From: Karstenula rhodostoma CBS 690.94
Taxonomy: Eukaryota > Ascomycota > Dothideomycetes > Pleosporales > Didymosphaeriaceae
NCBI GenBank assembly: GCA_010093485.1
Contig: MU001496.1
Span: forward strand, 1,865,666 to 1,929,665
DNA: 64,000 nucleotides
Direction of reading: 5' to 3'
Part shown: positions 38,885-52,580 of the stretch, piece after piece
How positions within the stretch are numbered: the first letter of the stretch is position 1
Layout: each line of letters opens with the position of its first letter
Position numbers and translations under genes: made by a program
Notes under the pieces: model-generated
What the model was told of the DNA's origin: nothing
Database searches by the model: none
What the model saw: only the letters and a program-made list of their open reading frames with translations

Positions 38885-39121
38885 TATTATAAAGGGTTTC
38901 TTATATATCTAATCTAGGTCTATACCTTAAGAATTATTTAAGAAATAAAATATAATAAAGATAAATACTAAATTAGTTAATAATTTTATATTATAATAGA
39001 ATATAATATAATAATACTAAAAAAAGGCTAAGTATTTATATATAAATAAAGTACTTTAATTTAAGTATAAAAGTTAATTATAAAAAATAAAAATTATATA
39101 AAAATTCTTTTAGACTATATA
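38885..39121 (-). repeat. LTR of gypsy B2 (5' LTR), left part
   Basis: First 237 bp of the LTR up to the A2 insertion; the sequence resumes at 47381. Confidence 0.9.
39117..39121. repeat. Target duplication of chromovirus A2 (left)
   Basis: atata, repeated at 47376-47380; the uninterrupted site is seen in the other B2 LTR near 32350. Confidence 0.85.
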
Positions 39122-39367
39122 TATAAGAATTAATTTAATCTAAAATTAAATTCCCTTATAGAATATTTATTTATCTTTAAGCTTAGGCCTTATTTAGTAG
39201 CCTATATATAAATTAGTTAGTAGATCTTAAATATCTAGTATATAGAGAGTCCCTTTCTAGAATCCTCTTTATTTTAGTATTTTAAATTTAGTTTTAATTT
39301 ATATAGTTTCTTCTATTTATTTAATTCTAAAAGTATTTATTCTATTTAGTTATATCCTAGTTTTATA
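39122..39367 (+). repeat. LTR of chromovirus A2 (5' LTR)
   Basis: 246 bp; the end CC has become TT (ttttata), so the terminal inverted repeat is partly erased. Confidence 0.93.
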
Positions 39368-39478
39368 TTAAATTTAAAACCCCTTTTTTTAGCTAGAGAT
39401 TAATAACTATAATATCTATTTTTAACTTTTAAAGTATAAAAAGATTTATTAAAATTCTAAAATTTTTTTTTAGATTAA

Positions 39479-39778
39479 CTATTAAGGTACTAGAACGTCC
39501 TCTAAAATTCTTATTAAAGACTAGCTATTAAAATACTAGAATATCCTCTAAAGTTTTTATTAAAGGCTAGCTATTAAGGTACTAGAATATTCTCTAAAAT
39601 CCTTATTAAAGACTAGCTATTAAAATATTAGAATATTCTCTAAAGTTTTTATTAAAAGCTAGCTATTAAAATACTAGAATATTCTCTAAAGTCCTTATTA
39701 AAGACTAGCTATTAAGGCACTAAAATATCCTCTAAAATTCTTATTAAAGATTAGCTATTAAGGTACTAGAATATTCTT
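39479..39778 (+). repeat. 46-bp minisatellite in A2 leader
   Basis: About 6.5 units of the array seen in A1 with 3.5 units. One unit keeps a CG (39496 region) and one a CA (39718). Confidence 0.92.
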
Positions 39779-41219
39779 TTAAATTTTTTAAACTTTCTTA
39801 AAGACCTACTAATATTAAGTACTTTTAGTAGAATTAATTATTATAAAGATTAAATCCCTTTTAAATAGAAATATATATTTATTATAAATATATTAAAAAT
39901 AATATATATATCCTTAGTAAATAGGTTTAAAATATAACTAACTATTTATTTATTACTTATATCTTATCTATCTAAACCTATTTTTTATTTTTATAGTAAA
40001 TATTAATTTATATAATATCTTTATTTTAAATAGTCTTTTTTTTCTATCTATTTTACCTCTAAATAGCTCTATATCTATTATACTACTATCTATAACTAAA
40101 TATATAAAAATAAAACCTTTAATATCTAAATAATTTATTAATAGGGATTTAATACCTTTTTTTTAAAATTATATTAGAATTTACTCTATAAGCTATACTA
40201 TTAAAGTAATAATAGCTTTTAATTTTAGTAAAAAAAACTTTAATAATATTTTAAAAGTAAATAACCCCTATTATAGTATAATTATAGGTAAGATACTATA
40301 TATACTATTTTAAAGTTATTTACCTATTTTAATATAAGAATAGATATTAGTAGCTAAAGCCTCTAATATATAACCTCCCTATAAACTAGAAAATTTATTT
40401 TTCTAAATTAAACTTTTTCTACTAGAACTAGATATTTAGTTACCTAAAGGTACTAAAGAATATCTAGCTAATATTAATAAAGTTAAAAAGAAATTAGGCC
40501 TTTATTAGAATTCTAAAACTAGAAATTATAAAAAGGAAAAAAATAACTTTAAGACTAGTTTATAAGTAACTAGACTATAAAAACTAAAGAAAGTATTTAA
40601 ATTATAAATAGTCTTTACTAATATTAATATAATTATTCTAGACTTAATTATTTTAGATAGAAAGAACCTAGAAATCTTAAATTACTAAGGCTTAGAATTT
40701 ACTATTATTTCTTATATATATATAGACTATATTAAGACTAATATAGTCCTATTTATTATAAAGCTATAGCTTATAATTTTATTCTATTATATATATAAAA
40801 TATAGAACTAGTAATAAAAACTAGTCTAGTAAAATACTAATTTAAATAATAAAATTAATATTATAATAGACTTCTAGATATAGACTTAAAAGGAAAATAA
40901 TTATCTATAAACTAAAATTATAAAACTAAAGAAAACTACTAAGGTTAAAAATTAACTAATATAGATAATAATTAGTAACTTAAATAATAATAATAGTTTT
41001 AAATTATTTTACTAGTTTAGTATTTCCTCTACTAAGTTAGTACCTACTATTAAATATAATACTAAACTAGTTACTCTAAAAATAAATAATTAGTAAGGTA
41101 TAGACTATTCTACTATAGATTAATATATCCTAAAAGTAAATATCCCTAATAAACTTTCCTATAAAGTACTAAACCTTTATTATATAAAATACTAAACTCG
41201 CTAGAGTAAATATCTATTT

Positions 41220-42200
41220 TTTAAGGTTCTAAACCCTAATAAATTTAATAGTAATAAGGTTTAGTTTAAGCTATAGTTCTATTTATTAGAGGTTAAAATT
41301 AAATCTAATATAGACTATTTTTAGTAAAATATTTCTAAAGAATATATTATAACTATTATTAATTATATTAATATATAGCTAAAAGGCTATATTTTTAAAA
41401 TTTTTAATATTTAGAAATAGTAGTAATTAACTATATCTCTTATAGGTCTATATAACTATCTCTAAGCTATATTTATATTACTAAACTAGAATATTAATAC
41501 CTATACTAATTTCTAGAAAATAACATTTCTATTTAGAGGAAATATAAATTTATTTATTATATAATATAATATATTTATAAACTAGATTAGATTTTATTCT
41601 AATAATTTTAAAGAGATACTTTATAAAAAGTTTTATATAAAGCTTACTAACTAGTTTACCTAAAATATTATTAATTCTATTATAGATTATAATAAATTTT
41701 ATACTATTATCTATAAGCTATATAAAGTCTTTAAGTATAACTATTAGATTAATTATAACTAATTTACTTTCTCTACCCTATACTATTATAAGGAGTTTTT
41801 ATTATAAATAGTTATTTTAGCCCTTTATTATACTATAGGACTACCTAAAGATACTATAATAGAATTAACTCTAAAATACTAATCTACTAACTCTAAATAT
41901 AAATACTCTAAAGAGTAATATTATAAAAATTAGATATATTATAACTACTTTTTTAAAAACTATATCTATTATAATTACCCTATTAAATTCTATAATAGGT
42001 ATACTATTACTACTATTATAAAAGTTTAAAAAGAAAATAAGACTTACTTTTTTTTAAAATCTAGTAATAAATATACCTCTAATAAAAACTCTAAGTTAGA
42101 TTTTAAATTAGAAAACTAGAGGTACTAGTTAACTCTAGACTAGTATCTCTAATAGGAGTAGTAGATATAAAACTAATTAATCTATAAAAATTAATATTCT
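41220..42200 (+). pseudogene. Chromovirus A2 Gag relic
   Basis: Counterpart of A1 Gag: from about 41235 it decodes as NKFN.NKVQFK then FYLLEVKIKSNIDYFQQN. It is more converted than A1. A CA survives at 41524. Confidence 0.75.
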
Positions 42201-42299
42201 ATTCTAAGAAGTATTATACTAATTCTAAAAATATTTAAATCTTTAACTTATTTAGAGAAATACCTTTTATACTTTTTATAATATTCTAAAATAATAAAT

Positions 42300-45200
42300 A
42301 TAAGATTTATATATATAGTTTTATTAATTCTAATATATTTATATATAATCTAATTACTTTATAGCTAGAGAAAATACTAAGGTACTAACTTAATATTAAG
42401 TTAATATAGCTTAAATCTTTAATTCCTCTTAAGAGTTTTACTAGTAAGAAGGCTACTTTAGTTAATTACTACTTTTAAGTAATATTTAATATTAATAGAT
42501 ATTCTATAATTATATAGTTTATTCTATATAAAATAGAAAACTATAACCTTATTATAGGATAAAAATTCTTTAAGGATATTAAAATACTAATTAATTATTA
42601 TAACTAGTATTTAATATAGCTAGATAATATACTATTATAGATTATTACTCTACTTATAATACTATACTACCTATTCCTACTAGTTAATAAAGAATACTAG
42701 TTTAATACTAACTAATAGAATACTAACTTTAAAAAAAAGGATATTTAACTTTAATAAGTATAATTATTTTATAGGGAATATACCCTTATAAAGGAGTTTA
42801 AAATTTCTATAAAGTTTATAATATTATCTATTTCTCTAGTATAGGCTACCCCCTAGAACTATAGTAATTATTAACTATTTTTAATAGAGTCTATTCTAGA
42901 TAAGGACTTTATTATAATATATTATATATTTTTAAATAAGAATAATAATAAAACTAAACTACTAGAGTCTAGAAATAAAAATTAGTAATTAGTTAAGCCT
43001 AGTATTAAAAATAATACTTTAGTATATAGATATAGTAATAAGTTACTATATAATAATAAATTATTACTAGGGGAATTAATTATTTCTATTAAGTCTAATC
43101 CTACTAGAAATTCTAATAAATAAGTTATCGAGAAACTCTTATAAGAGTTAAAGATTAAACTAAAAAACTATTTAAAAAACTAAGTTATTACTATTTTTTA
43201 CTCTATAGAGTAACTTTAATATAAGGAAGATTTATATAAGATAAATAAAATACTATTAAATTTAGAACTACTACCCCTAGAGGAACCCCCTAAGTATTAA
43301 ATACTAATAAGGGAATAGCTTTTTAAAATTAATATTAATATTTTAATTATTTCTACTATAGTATTTATAGTTAATATATAAAGTATAGAGATTAGCTCTA
43401 TTAATTAATATAAGTTACTTAAACTTATAGAAGCTAAGTATTATAAAAAGAAAATTATAACTAACTCTCTAGAAAAGTTTTAAAAATAGTTACTAGTAGA
43501 ACTTAAAACTAAACTTCCCTATTATAAATAGGTAAGAATAAATATTTTTTACTTTAGTAAATAAGAGGTAAATACCTTACCCCTATAATAGAAAGATATT
43601 AACTATAATATTATCCTTACTAAGGATATTAATATTTTAAAAACCTCTCTACTATATTCTATATCCCTTAATAAGCTAGAATTACTATACCTATATATTT
43701 AGAATATATTAAAAAAAGGGTTTATCTTTTTTAGTAATACTAGTTTTATCTCCCCTATTTTATATATAAAGAAGTCTAGAGGGGGATAATATTTTTATAT
43801 TAATTATAGAAGATTTAATAGTATTACTAAGAAGAATATTATTTCTATATTACTATTAGAGGAAACTCTTATATATCTATTTAAGATATATATATTTATT
43901 AAACTAGATCTATAATAAGCTTTTTATTATATATAACTTACTAAATATACCTTTAATTTCTCTATATTTTAAATTTAATATAGTAACTTTAAATATAATA
44001 TTCTTTTTTTTAGTATAACTAATAGACTAGTATTATTCTAATACTTTATTAATATAATTCTAGTTAATATAATTAATTTAATTTATATAGTTTATATTAA
44101 TAATATTCTTATCTACTCTAAAAACTCTCTAGAGTATAAGGCTTATATATTTAAAGTTATTAAATAGCTAAAAGAGTATTACCTCTATTATAATATTAAG
44201 AAAAGTAAATTTATTATTTAAAAAGTTAAATTTCTAGACTTTATTATTACTACTAATAGGATTTATAAGGACTCTAAGAAGAAAACTATAATATAGAACT
44301 AAAAAAAGTCTATTAGTTTTTATATTCTCTAATTCTTTTTAAAATTCTATAACTACTATTAAATCTACCTTAAAAACTATAGATATATTATTTAACCCCT
44401 TATTAAACTAATTAAAAAAGGCGCCTAGTATAAGTTTAAAAATAAGGAATATATTACTTTTTAAACTATAAAGGACCTTCTCTATTTAAATAATTATATT
44501 ATATAGTACTCCCTCTACTATAAAATATAAATAGAGATTAATACTAGTAATAATATTATTATAGAAGCTATCTTATAAATATAAAATAATAGAATCTAAA
44601 AACTTTTTAGTTTTTACTTATATAAAATAAAACTAATAGAGATAAATTATAATATTTATAATAAAAAAATACTCGCTATTATAGATAGGTTATATATATA
44701 GTATATTTAGTTTATTAGTCTATAATTAGAAGAGCTATTTACTATTATTATAAACTATTATATACTTAAATACTTCTCTATAAAGTAAAAACTTATACTC
44801 TACTAGATTTATTAATTAGAAATATTATTTTAGTATAACTATATAATTATATTTTACCCTAGATTTATAAATATTATAACTAATATACTATTATAGAAAT
44901 AGAAAGAACTAGTTATATAGAAAATAAAAGCTAAGTTAGTTTATATAATATACTTTTTCTCTTAATAATAGAATATTACTAATAATAATACTAATAATAA
45001 AAACTATAAAATAGTAGTATTAGTTACTATTATTAAACTAAACTAGTAGAGTAAAAAGGTTAAATTATAAAACTCTTTTATTATATTAGTAAACTATCTA
45101 CTTAAAGTAAATTATACTAATCTAATTTTAAAACTATTTTAAAAGACTATTTCTAAACTAAATAGTAAATATAATAAAATACTTTCTAGATTTTTTTTAT

Positions 45201-46560
45201 ACTAAGACTATTTAGTTATCTCTAAAACTAGTTAGTTTTAAATAATTCTTATTAATATAGTTTACTCCTACTAAATAACTATATACCCTAGTACTAAAAA
45301 GATCTATAAACTTATTTAGAAATTATATTATTAGAGCTATATATATATAGATATTAAATAGTTTATATATAATTATAAAATTTACTACTAGACTAAGCCC
45401 CCTTATAATAAAAAGCTAGGCCTACTCTAGTTACTATCTATTCTAGAGGCTATATAGTAAAATATTTCTATAAATTTTAAAAACTTTCTACTAGACTAAA
45501 AGGGCTTTAATAATATTATAGTTTATATATACTATTTAAGTAAATATACCTTTTTACTATTATACTATAAAATAATTACTATAAAATAGGCTATTTTCTT
45601 TTACTACTAATATATCTAGAGGATTTTTAGTATTCCTAAATCTATTATATTAAATTAAGGACTATAGTTTACTTTTAATTTTACTAGTAAATTATATTAC
45701 CTTATAAGTATATAGTAAAAATTTATATTTATAGATTATATTTAAATAGATAACTAAACTAAGATATATAATAAGTATATTAACTAGTATTTTTACTTAT
45801 TTATTAATAAATTTTAGAATAACTAGTTAGATTTATTTCTTTTAATAGACTAGATATAAACCTCTTTATCTAATAAATTTACTAATTTCTCTCTATATAA
45901 AATTAAGTTTAGCTATAAAACTAAAGTCTTTTAGAACTAGAAAAATAAAATTAGATTACCTAAGAACTCCCCTAATAATATTAACTTTAAGTAAGCCTAT
46001 AAATTTATTACTACTTATCTTAAAACTATTACTTAGATCTATAACTAAACCTATTAAAACCTCGTTATAGTATAAGATTTAATAATAAAATAAGCTAATA
46101 AATATTACTAACTATTTAATTTTATTATTAGTAACTTTATCTATATTACTCTAAAAGGCTTTTTAATATTAGATCCCTCTATTAAATTTAATAAGTAAAT
46201 ATATAGTCTATATTATATTATAGAAATAAAAGAATTATTCTATAAATTTAAATTATTATTATATATAAAAGTTTACTTAGTATTTTATATAGATTATCTT
46301 TAGAAAGTACCTAATAACCTACTTTCTAAATAATACTAACTATAAAAACTACTAACTAAAATTAATAATACTCTAAAATAGAAGGTATTATATATTTATA
46401 ATAGCTAACTAAGCTAGAAAAAACTCTAATACTAAATAGTATAGTAAAATTATAACCTAGATAATATATAGTATTTAGTATTTAATTTTAGAAATATTTT
46501 AAAGCTAGTAGATAACTTTTATAATACTAATCCTTAAGTAGCTAGACCCCCTAAGTACCT
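42300..46560 (+). pseudogene. Chromovirus A2 Pol relic
   Basis: Contains the same domains as A1 without a gap. Reverse transcriptase: GF.F.SNTSF.SPILYIKKSRG at about 43727-43790 and IYIVYINNILIYS at 44081-44119. RNase H: IEINTSNN at 44531-44555. Integrase: NISINFKNFLLD at 45461-45496 decodes as the W.D.S.DF...LP block with the first catalytic Asp, which is lost in the gap of A1. The rest of the integrase core follows, then the chromodomain near 46430-46530. All frames are closed by stops at Gln, Trp and Arg positions. Confidence 0.93.
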
Positions 46561-47028
46561 AGATACTTAGAAAAAAGTTACCCTTAATAAAGTATTCTTA
46601 AATAGTAATCCTAAAAATAATATACCTATTAAGGTAGATAGTTAATAAAGAATTATCTAAAAATAGGCTAGTTAATATAGTAATTTAATCTAAATAGTTT
46701 ATTTAGTATTTATAAGGTATACTTATTTTATATTTCTTAATATTATAAAGGATTAAACTTTATATATTAAGTACTTTAAGCCTTTAACTATAAGTAAGAA
46801 ATTTAAAATTTTAAACTAAATTTTAATCTCTCCTTATAGAATTAGAGAATTTTATATAATATATATATAATTATATATAGCTAACTACTTAGAAAAATTC
46901 TAAATAAAAGTATTTTTATATAAAAAATTATAGAGTTCTATATAATTATACTAGAATAGAATACTCTAATCTAGTCTATAACTATATAAGTTTAATAAGA
47001 AATTTTTTAAGAGTATAGAGAATATTTT

Positions 47029-47030
<2 letters not shown>

Positions 47031-47061
<31 letters not shown>
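47031..47061 (+). repeat. Poly-T run in A2 3' untranslated region
   Basis: 31 T just upstream of the polypurine tract and 3' LTR. A3 has a matching run of 31 A on the other strand (61869-61899), whereas A1 has an interrupted T/C tract at the same place. Confidence 0.9.
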
Positions 47062-47064
<3 letters not shown>

Positions 47065-47129
47065 GATATAGGTATTCTTATAGTCCTTAGAAACTATTAA
47101 AACTTTAAATTATACTTAAAGGGAAATAG

Positions 47130-47375
47130 TATAAGGGTTAATTTAATCTAAGGTTAAATCCCTTTATAGAATATTTATTTATCTTTAAGCTTAAATCTTA
47201 TCTAGTAGCCTATATATAGATAAGTTAGTAAATTTTAAATATCTAGTATATAGAGAATTTCTTTTTAGAATTTTTTTTATTTTAGTATCTTAAGTTTAGT
47301 TTTAATTTATATAGTTTCTTTTATTTATTTAATTCTAAGAGTATTTATTTTATTTAGCTATATTCTAGCCTTATA
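47130..47375 (+). repeat. LTR of chromovirus A2 (3' LTR)
   Basis: 246 bp, preceded by a degraded polypurine tract (aaagggaaatagt). Confidence 0.94.
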
Positions 47376-47380
47376 ATATA

Positions 47381-47645
47381 CTAGTTATTTTAATTCTTAC
47401 TATTTTAAAATTTTCTAGTTTATTTCTATAGATTCTACTTTCTTAATAGAAATATTTATTCTACTCCTATTAAGATTTAATATTTTTAAAATTTTATACT
47501 TTTAGTAGAATTATAGTTATATAACTTATAATATAAGCTATTCTATAGAATTATATATAAATATCTATTAGTCTTATCTTTATTACTAATATTTTATATA
47601 TAATTCTTTTTTTTTTTCTAGTTTAGTTCTACTATAATTATAATA
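47381..47645 (-). repeat. LTR of gypsy B2 (5' LTR), right part
   Basis: Remainder of the LTR begun at 38885; ends tataata before ttaag. Confidence 0.9.
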
Positions 47646-48940
47646 TTAAGTTTCTATATAAAATAAGTATATAATTAGTTAAATTAATAAAAAGTAATAA
47701 TTAGTATTAATAATAGGAAGTAATAGATATAATATATAATATATAATATAAACTAAAATACTAATACTAAAAATTTATATATTAAGTAATATAGTAGCTT
47801 AATTATTAAAAAAAACCTTTTTTTTATATTAATTTATTCTATAGAGTAATATTCTAAAATAGCTTCTTAGTCTATATAAAACTTAACTAGATTTAGTTAT
47901 AAATCTATCTATAATTACTTAAAGGCCTATTTATAATATAGATTTAATAAATAATATTTTTTTTTTCCTTTTCTATAAGCTAACTAAACTAAACTATACT
48001 AAAATAAAATAAATTAAATTAAATTAGAGTTTTTATATTTATTTATATCCTAGCTTGGCTTAGTTTAGTTAGTATTATATATATAATAGGAGATATAAAA
48101 ATAATAGCTAGATAGTATTATATTATATTATACTATACTATACTATACTATAAATATAAATAAATAAATAGATAAAAAAAAAAAAAGTAAAGATAATTAT
48201 ATTTTAGAATATAGTTAGAGAGGAAAGAAGTAGAGAATAAAGAGTAAAGGGGATTAGTTTAATAAATAGAAAAGAAAAGGGGGGAAAAGAAAAAAATAAA
48301 AAAAAATAAAAAAAATATAAATAGAGATATAATATAGTATAGGGTAAAGGTATAATATAGTATAGAATAAAGATATAAGGGATAAGCTAGAAGATAAAAA
48401 TTATTTAAAATTTAAATCTAGACTTTAAACTATTTTAGAGAAGAGAAAGAAATTAAATTAATAAAATATCTATAGCTAGTAGTTTATAAATAAAATAGAT
48501 AAAAGTTAAAAAAAATAAGTAGAATTATATTAACTTAATTTAGTTACTAGAGAAAAGAAAAAAAGTAAAGAAATAGTATTATTTTATTTTATATAGAAAT
48601 TAATATTTAAAAGTAAGAATAAGTTATTTTAGAATAGTATTTAAAACTAGTAAAAAAGTCTAATAATATAGATATAAATAACTATACTATAATAGTAATA
48701 ATAATAATAATAATAGTAATAATAATAGTAGTAATAATAATAGTAGTAGTAATAATAATAATAGTAATAGTAATAGTAGTAGTAATAATAATAATAATAA
48801 TAGTAGTAGTAATAGTAATAGTAATAGTAATAATAATAATAGTAATAAAACTTATATAAAATAAATATTTTAGTATTAAATTAATAAAGTTATTTATAAT
48901 AACCTACTATAAATTATTATATAATAATATAATTTAAGTC
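47646..48940. other. Low-complexity AT-rich stretch, no gene seen
   Basis: Probably continues the right flank of repeat C after B2. It holds a short pentanucleotide array (tatac repeats, about 48127-48153), an A run (48176-48186), purine-rich DNA (48210-48310), a surviving TG in agcttggctt (48053-48062), and a long aat/agt trinucleotide tract (48690-48848). No coding motif was recognised. Confidence 0.6.
48690..48848. repeat. Trinucleotide microsatellite (AAT/AGT)
   Basis: About 160 bp of aataataatagtagtag-type units with interspersed substitutions. Confidence 0.93.
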
Positions 48941-51929
48941 TATTTATTTATTCTAGAGATTTTATTATTATAATATAGTTTATAAATATCTATTTAGATT
49001 TTATTAAATAGACTATCTTTATATAATTAGAATTCTAAGTTTTAGTAATATTATTCTATTAGGTATTTTAAATATAATAATATTTATACTAAGTCGTTTT
49101 AATATCTAGTTCTATAGCTTAATTATAACTAGAAAATCTATATTATAATATTTAATCTAACTATTTACTTCTATCTCTTATATCTAATATTTAAAATATT
49201 TATTTATTTTAGTTTTTAATATTTTAGTTACTATACTTATAGTTTTTTATTTATAATCTCTACTTTTTAAAATACTATAATTAGATTCTTACTAGTTCCC
49301 TTATTTTAGATTTTAATTAATATATAACTAGATACTTTTTAGGCTAAATAGATAGTAAAGTAATAATTTAGTTATAATAATTTAAAAAAGGAAAATAGTA
49401 TATTCTTTCCTTAGTATATAGAGTTAAGTAACTATTACTTATTTAGAAATAAAAGACTAAAATTAGACGGGATTATAATAGTAATTAAATATAGTAAGAA
49501 ATTTTTATAATTATATTATATTAAATAGAGCTTACTATTTTAACTAGATAAGTCTTTTTTATATCTAGTAGATATAGTTATTATATCTAAATTTAAAAAT
49601 ATATATAATTTTCTCTTTATAATATATAAGACTTAGAATAAATTTTACTAATTTATTAAAAAATTATTATATAAACGTAATTATTATTAGAAATCCCTAA
49701 TACTATATAGAAAATTATATCTAATATTACTAAATAAATAATATAGTAATTCTTATATAGAGATAAATATATCCTTATATTACCTTTTCTACTATATAAA
49801 AGACTATAAAATTATTAAAAGTTAGAAATAAAATTAATTTTATATTTAGCTTTAGTTATTTTATATATACTACCCTTTTATAATTAGTAATAATAAAACT
49901 AAATATTTTATATTTACTATAAAAATTAATTTTAAATAGAATTCTATTATAATCTATACTTATTATTTTATAGTAAACTTTTTTACTAGACTTATTATAC
50001 TACTAAGTAGCTATTTAAAACTAGTATTAAATAAATATTTTATTTATTTTTAGTACTATAAAACTAATTTTAACTTCTATTCTAGTAGTAATACTATTTA
50101 GTAAAATAAATATAATAAATTAATATTTTCTAAAATAAAGATTATTAGAATATACTTATATATAAACTATTTTATAGCCTTAATTACTATAGTATATATA
50201 ATAGTTTCTTAGTAAATATTTACTTTATTAATAATATAGTCTTTTATCTATAACTATTTATTTATTTAAAAAATTAATCTCTAGTATCTATAAAGGAGTA
50301 TACTATTACTAATAGATATATTAAAAAATTTATTAAAACTATATTTCTAGATATATAGCTCTCGATTAATATAGTTCTCTTTCTAGTATATAATAAAATA
50401 ATTAAAAGAATACTTTAGAAGTTATATAAGTACTTTTAGTACTAAAAATAAGAAATAACTCTACTCTATAAAAAAATCTATATTAAAGGATATATTTTTA
50501 TAGTAAAGATATTTATATATATTTAAGAAGATTTTATTAGCTAATTATCTATAAACTAATACTAATATATATAATATATTATTAGAATATCTATAAAAAT
50601 CTAGAATTTAATAGAAAGGATCTTTAAGTATTAAATATAGTTTAATTTAATAATACTAGAAATAAGTAGGTTATTAAAATAATTTTAACTAAACTTTAGT
50701 AGTAACTCTTAAATAGGGTTTAAAAAGTAAAAGCTTATAATTTTAGAAAAGTTAACTTAAATAATTATATTTTTATTTTAATATTCTAGACTTACTATTA
50801 TCTCTTCCCCTAGAAAGTATTCTATTATAGAGGAAATTATATAAATATTTTCTATTTCTACTCTAGTCTTAAAACTACTAAATAAATATATATATTTTAT
50901 AGATATCTTTTATATCTATATAAAATAGTATCTAAGACTAATCTATAATTAATATAAAAATACTTATTTAATAAAATATACTAATAGAATATTAAAATAT
51001 TTTTATAAAACTATTATTATAATATTATTTAGACTATTTATATAGCTAATTATAAAACTATTTACTAAAAATATATTTTTTATTTTTATTAACTTTTTTA
51101 GATATATCTATAGATTTAAAGATAGTAGTTTAATAGAAAATATAAAATATTATTTAGAGTTCTACTTAATAAGTTTAGAAGCTAGGTTTCCTTAGTAATA
51201 GATAATTCTAATAGTTAATAATTAATTAATAAAACTAGTATAGTATCTATTTAAAATAAGTCTATAATATATATATAATTAATTAGATTTATATTATTAC
51301 GATTTCTCTAGATAAATTACCTAGTATAACTATTAGCTATATAGAAATTCTTATAAAGATATTTATAATACTAAGTTTTACTACTATTATAAAAAGTTAA
51401 CTATATTTAGAATTATTTACTAGAATAGTTTTACTATTAAATACGAGAAGATCTTATATAGATTAGTACTAGTATTAAAATTTAAATTATAGATAATAAT
51501 AAACTTATTAGGGATTAGAAATAATAAAATTCTTTAAAATAGAACTAAAATATAAGTATACTCTTATAGTAAATAAACTATCTTAATAACTTTCTATTTA
51601 TATCTATCTATTAAGCTCTTTAATTTATAAATATAAAAACGAGATTTATATTTATATTATCTCTATATATAGTTTTTAAAATACTATTTTTAAATTTTTT
51701 AATATATACTAAGGCTTTATAGATTATAAAACTCCTTTATAGTAGTTTTATTTATTATAAATTAAATATAAAGGCTAGATTAACTAGTAGAGTTTTATTA
51801 TATTTATCTATCTAAAGATAGGAACTAGTACTTTATAATATAGCTAAATAATAATAGTAATTTTTATTTATAATACTTAGTAATAATAGTTTTAGTAAAT
51901 TAGTATCTATATTAGAAAAAGTTTTCTAC
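48941..51929. other. Unrecognised 3-kb segment, possible RIP-mutated coding DNA
   Basis: A long stretch without repeats elsewhere in the window. Parts of the + strand read like protein when stops are restored to Gln, Trp or Arg, for example around 50930-51190 and 51640-51850. No domain (polymerase, helicase, recombinase) could be named. It keeps more isolated CG sites (49475, 50363, 51300, 51442, 51641) than its surroundings. It may be a once single-copy gene caught in RIP or the coding part of another element. Confidence 0.4.
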
Positions 51930-52580
51930 TACCTAGTATAAATATATATATTTATATATATTTATATATATTTATATCTATACTATTTATATAGTATAAG
52001 TGTATATAAGTATATATAAATATATTAAATTTACTAAATTTACTAAAAAGTTTACTTTCTTTAATTCTTTAATAACTTATTTAATATAAAACCTATAATT
52101 AAGATTTTTTAATAGGTTTATAGAGAAACCCTTATATAAGTATATTAATAGAAAATATTATATTTTTTATTATATAATTATCTAATAAAATAAGAAATAA
52201 CCTATTTAGAGCTAGTTTAAATATATATTATATAATATTTTATTATTAATATAGTCTATATATATTATATAATTATATTTTTAAATAAAATTCCTAAACT
52301 ATTCTATAATAATAGAGTTATTAATAAAGTAAATAAAGAAACTAGTTTTCTATACTAAATTACTAGTTTTTACTTAATTTAATTATTTAAATATATTATA
52401 AACTATATTTTTTATATTTTTAATATAATAAAACCTATTATTTTAGGTTAAGGTAGGATTTCTATAGATATTACTAATATAACTAATCTATTATATTATT
52501 ATATAGTAGTAAAACCTTTAAAACTTTAAATTTATAAATTTTTTATTTTTTTTTACTTATTAAGCTACTTACTAATATAT
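51930..52580. repeat. Repeat GH copy 1, left part
   Basis: Aligns to 54190-55045: shared blocks include ggtttatagagaaac (52117 and 54384 regions), aataatagagttattaataa and the 3' block ttactaatatat. The copy is interrupted at 52580 by element D and resumes at 53871. Confidence 0.85.
52571..52580. repeat. 10-bp target duplication of element D copy 1 (left)
   Basis: actaatatat, repeated at 53871-53880. The uninterrupted GH copy has a single site near 55035. Confidence 0.75.

Larger units (their letters stand above)
39122..47375 (+). mobile_element. Ty3/gypsy chromovirus A2
   Basis: Second full copy of family A with 246-bp LTRs (39122-39367 and 47130-47375) and target duplication atata. It is 8,254 bp against 7,855 for A1. 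The difference is largely explained by three more 46-bp leader repeats and by the undersized gap in A1. It has no N run and is the best template for the family. It lies inside the 5' LTR of B2. Coding order and motifs follow A1. Confidence 0.95.
32118..47645 (-). mobile_element. Ty3/gypsy LTR retrotransposon B2, split by chromovirus A2
   Basis: Second copy of family B. Left LTR is 32118-32619 (502 bp); the right LTR is split by A2 into 38885-39121 and 47381-47645, which together also give 502 bp. Flanks are ctaag (32113-32117) and ttaag (47646-47650), differing by one C/T. Internal sequence 32620-38884 follows B1 throughout, with more TA conversion. The polypurine tract (- strand of about 32622-32628) marks the left LTR as 3'. 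Confidence 0.92.

Noticed and set aside
48690..48848. Telomeric repeat
   Set aside because: Units are AAT/AGT trinucleotides, not TTAGGG-type.
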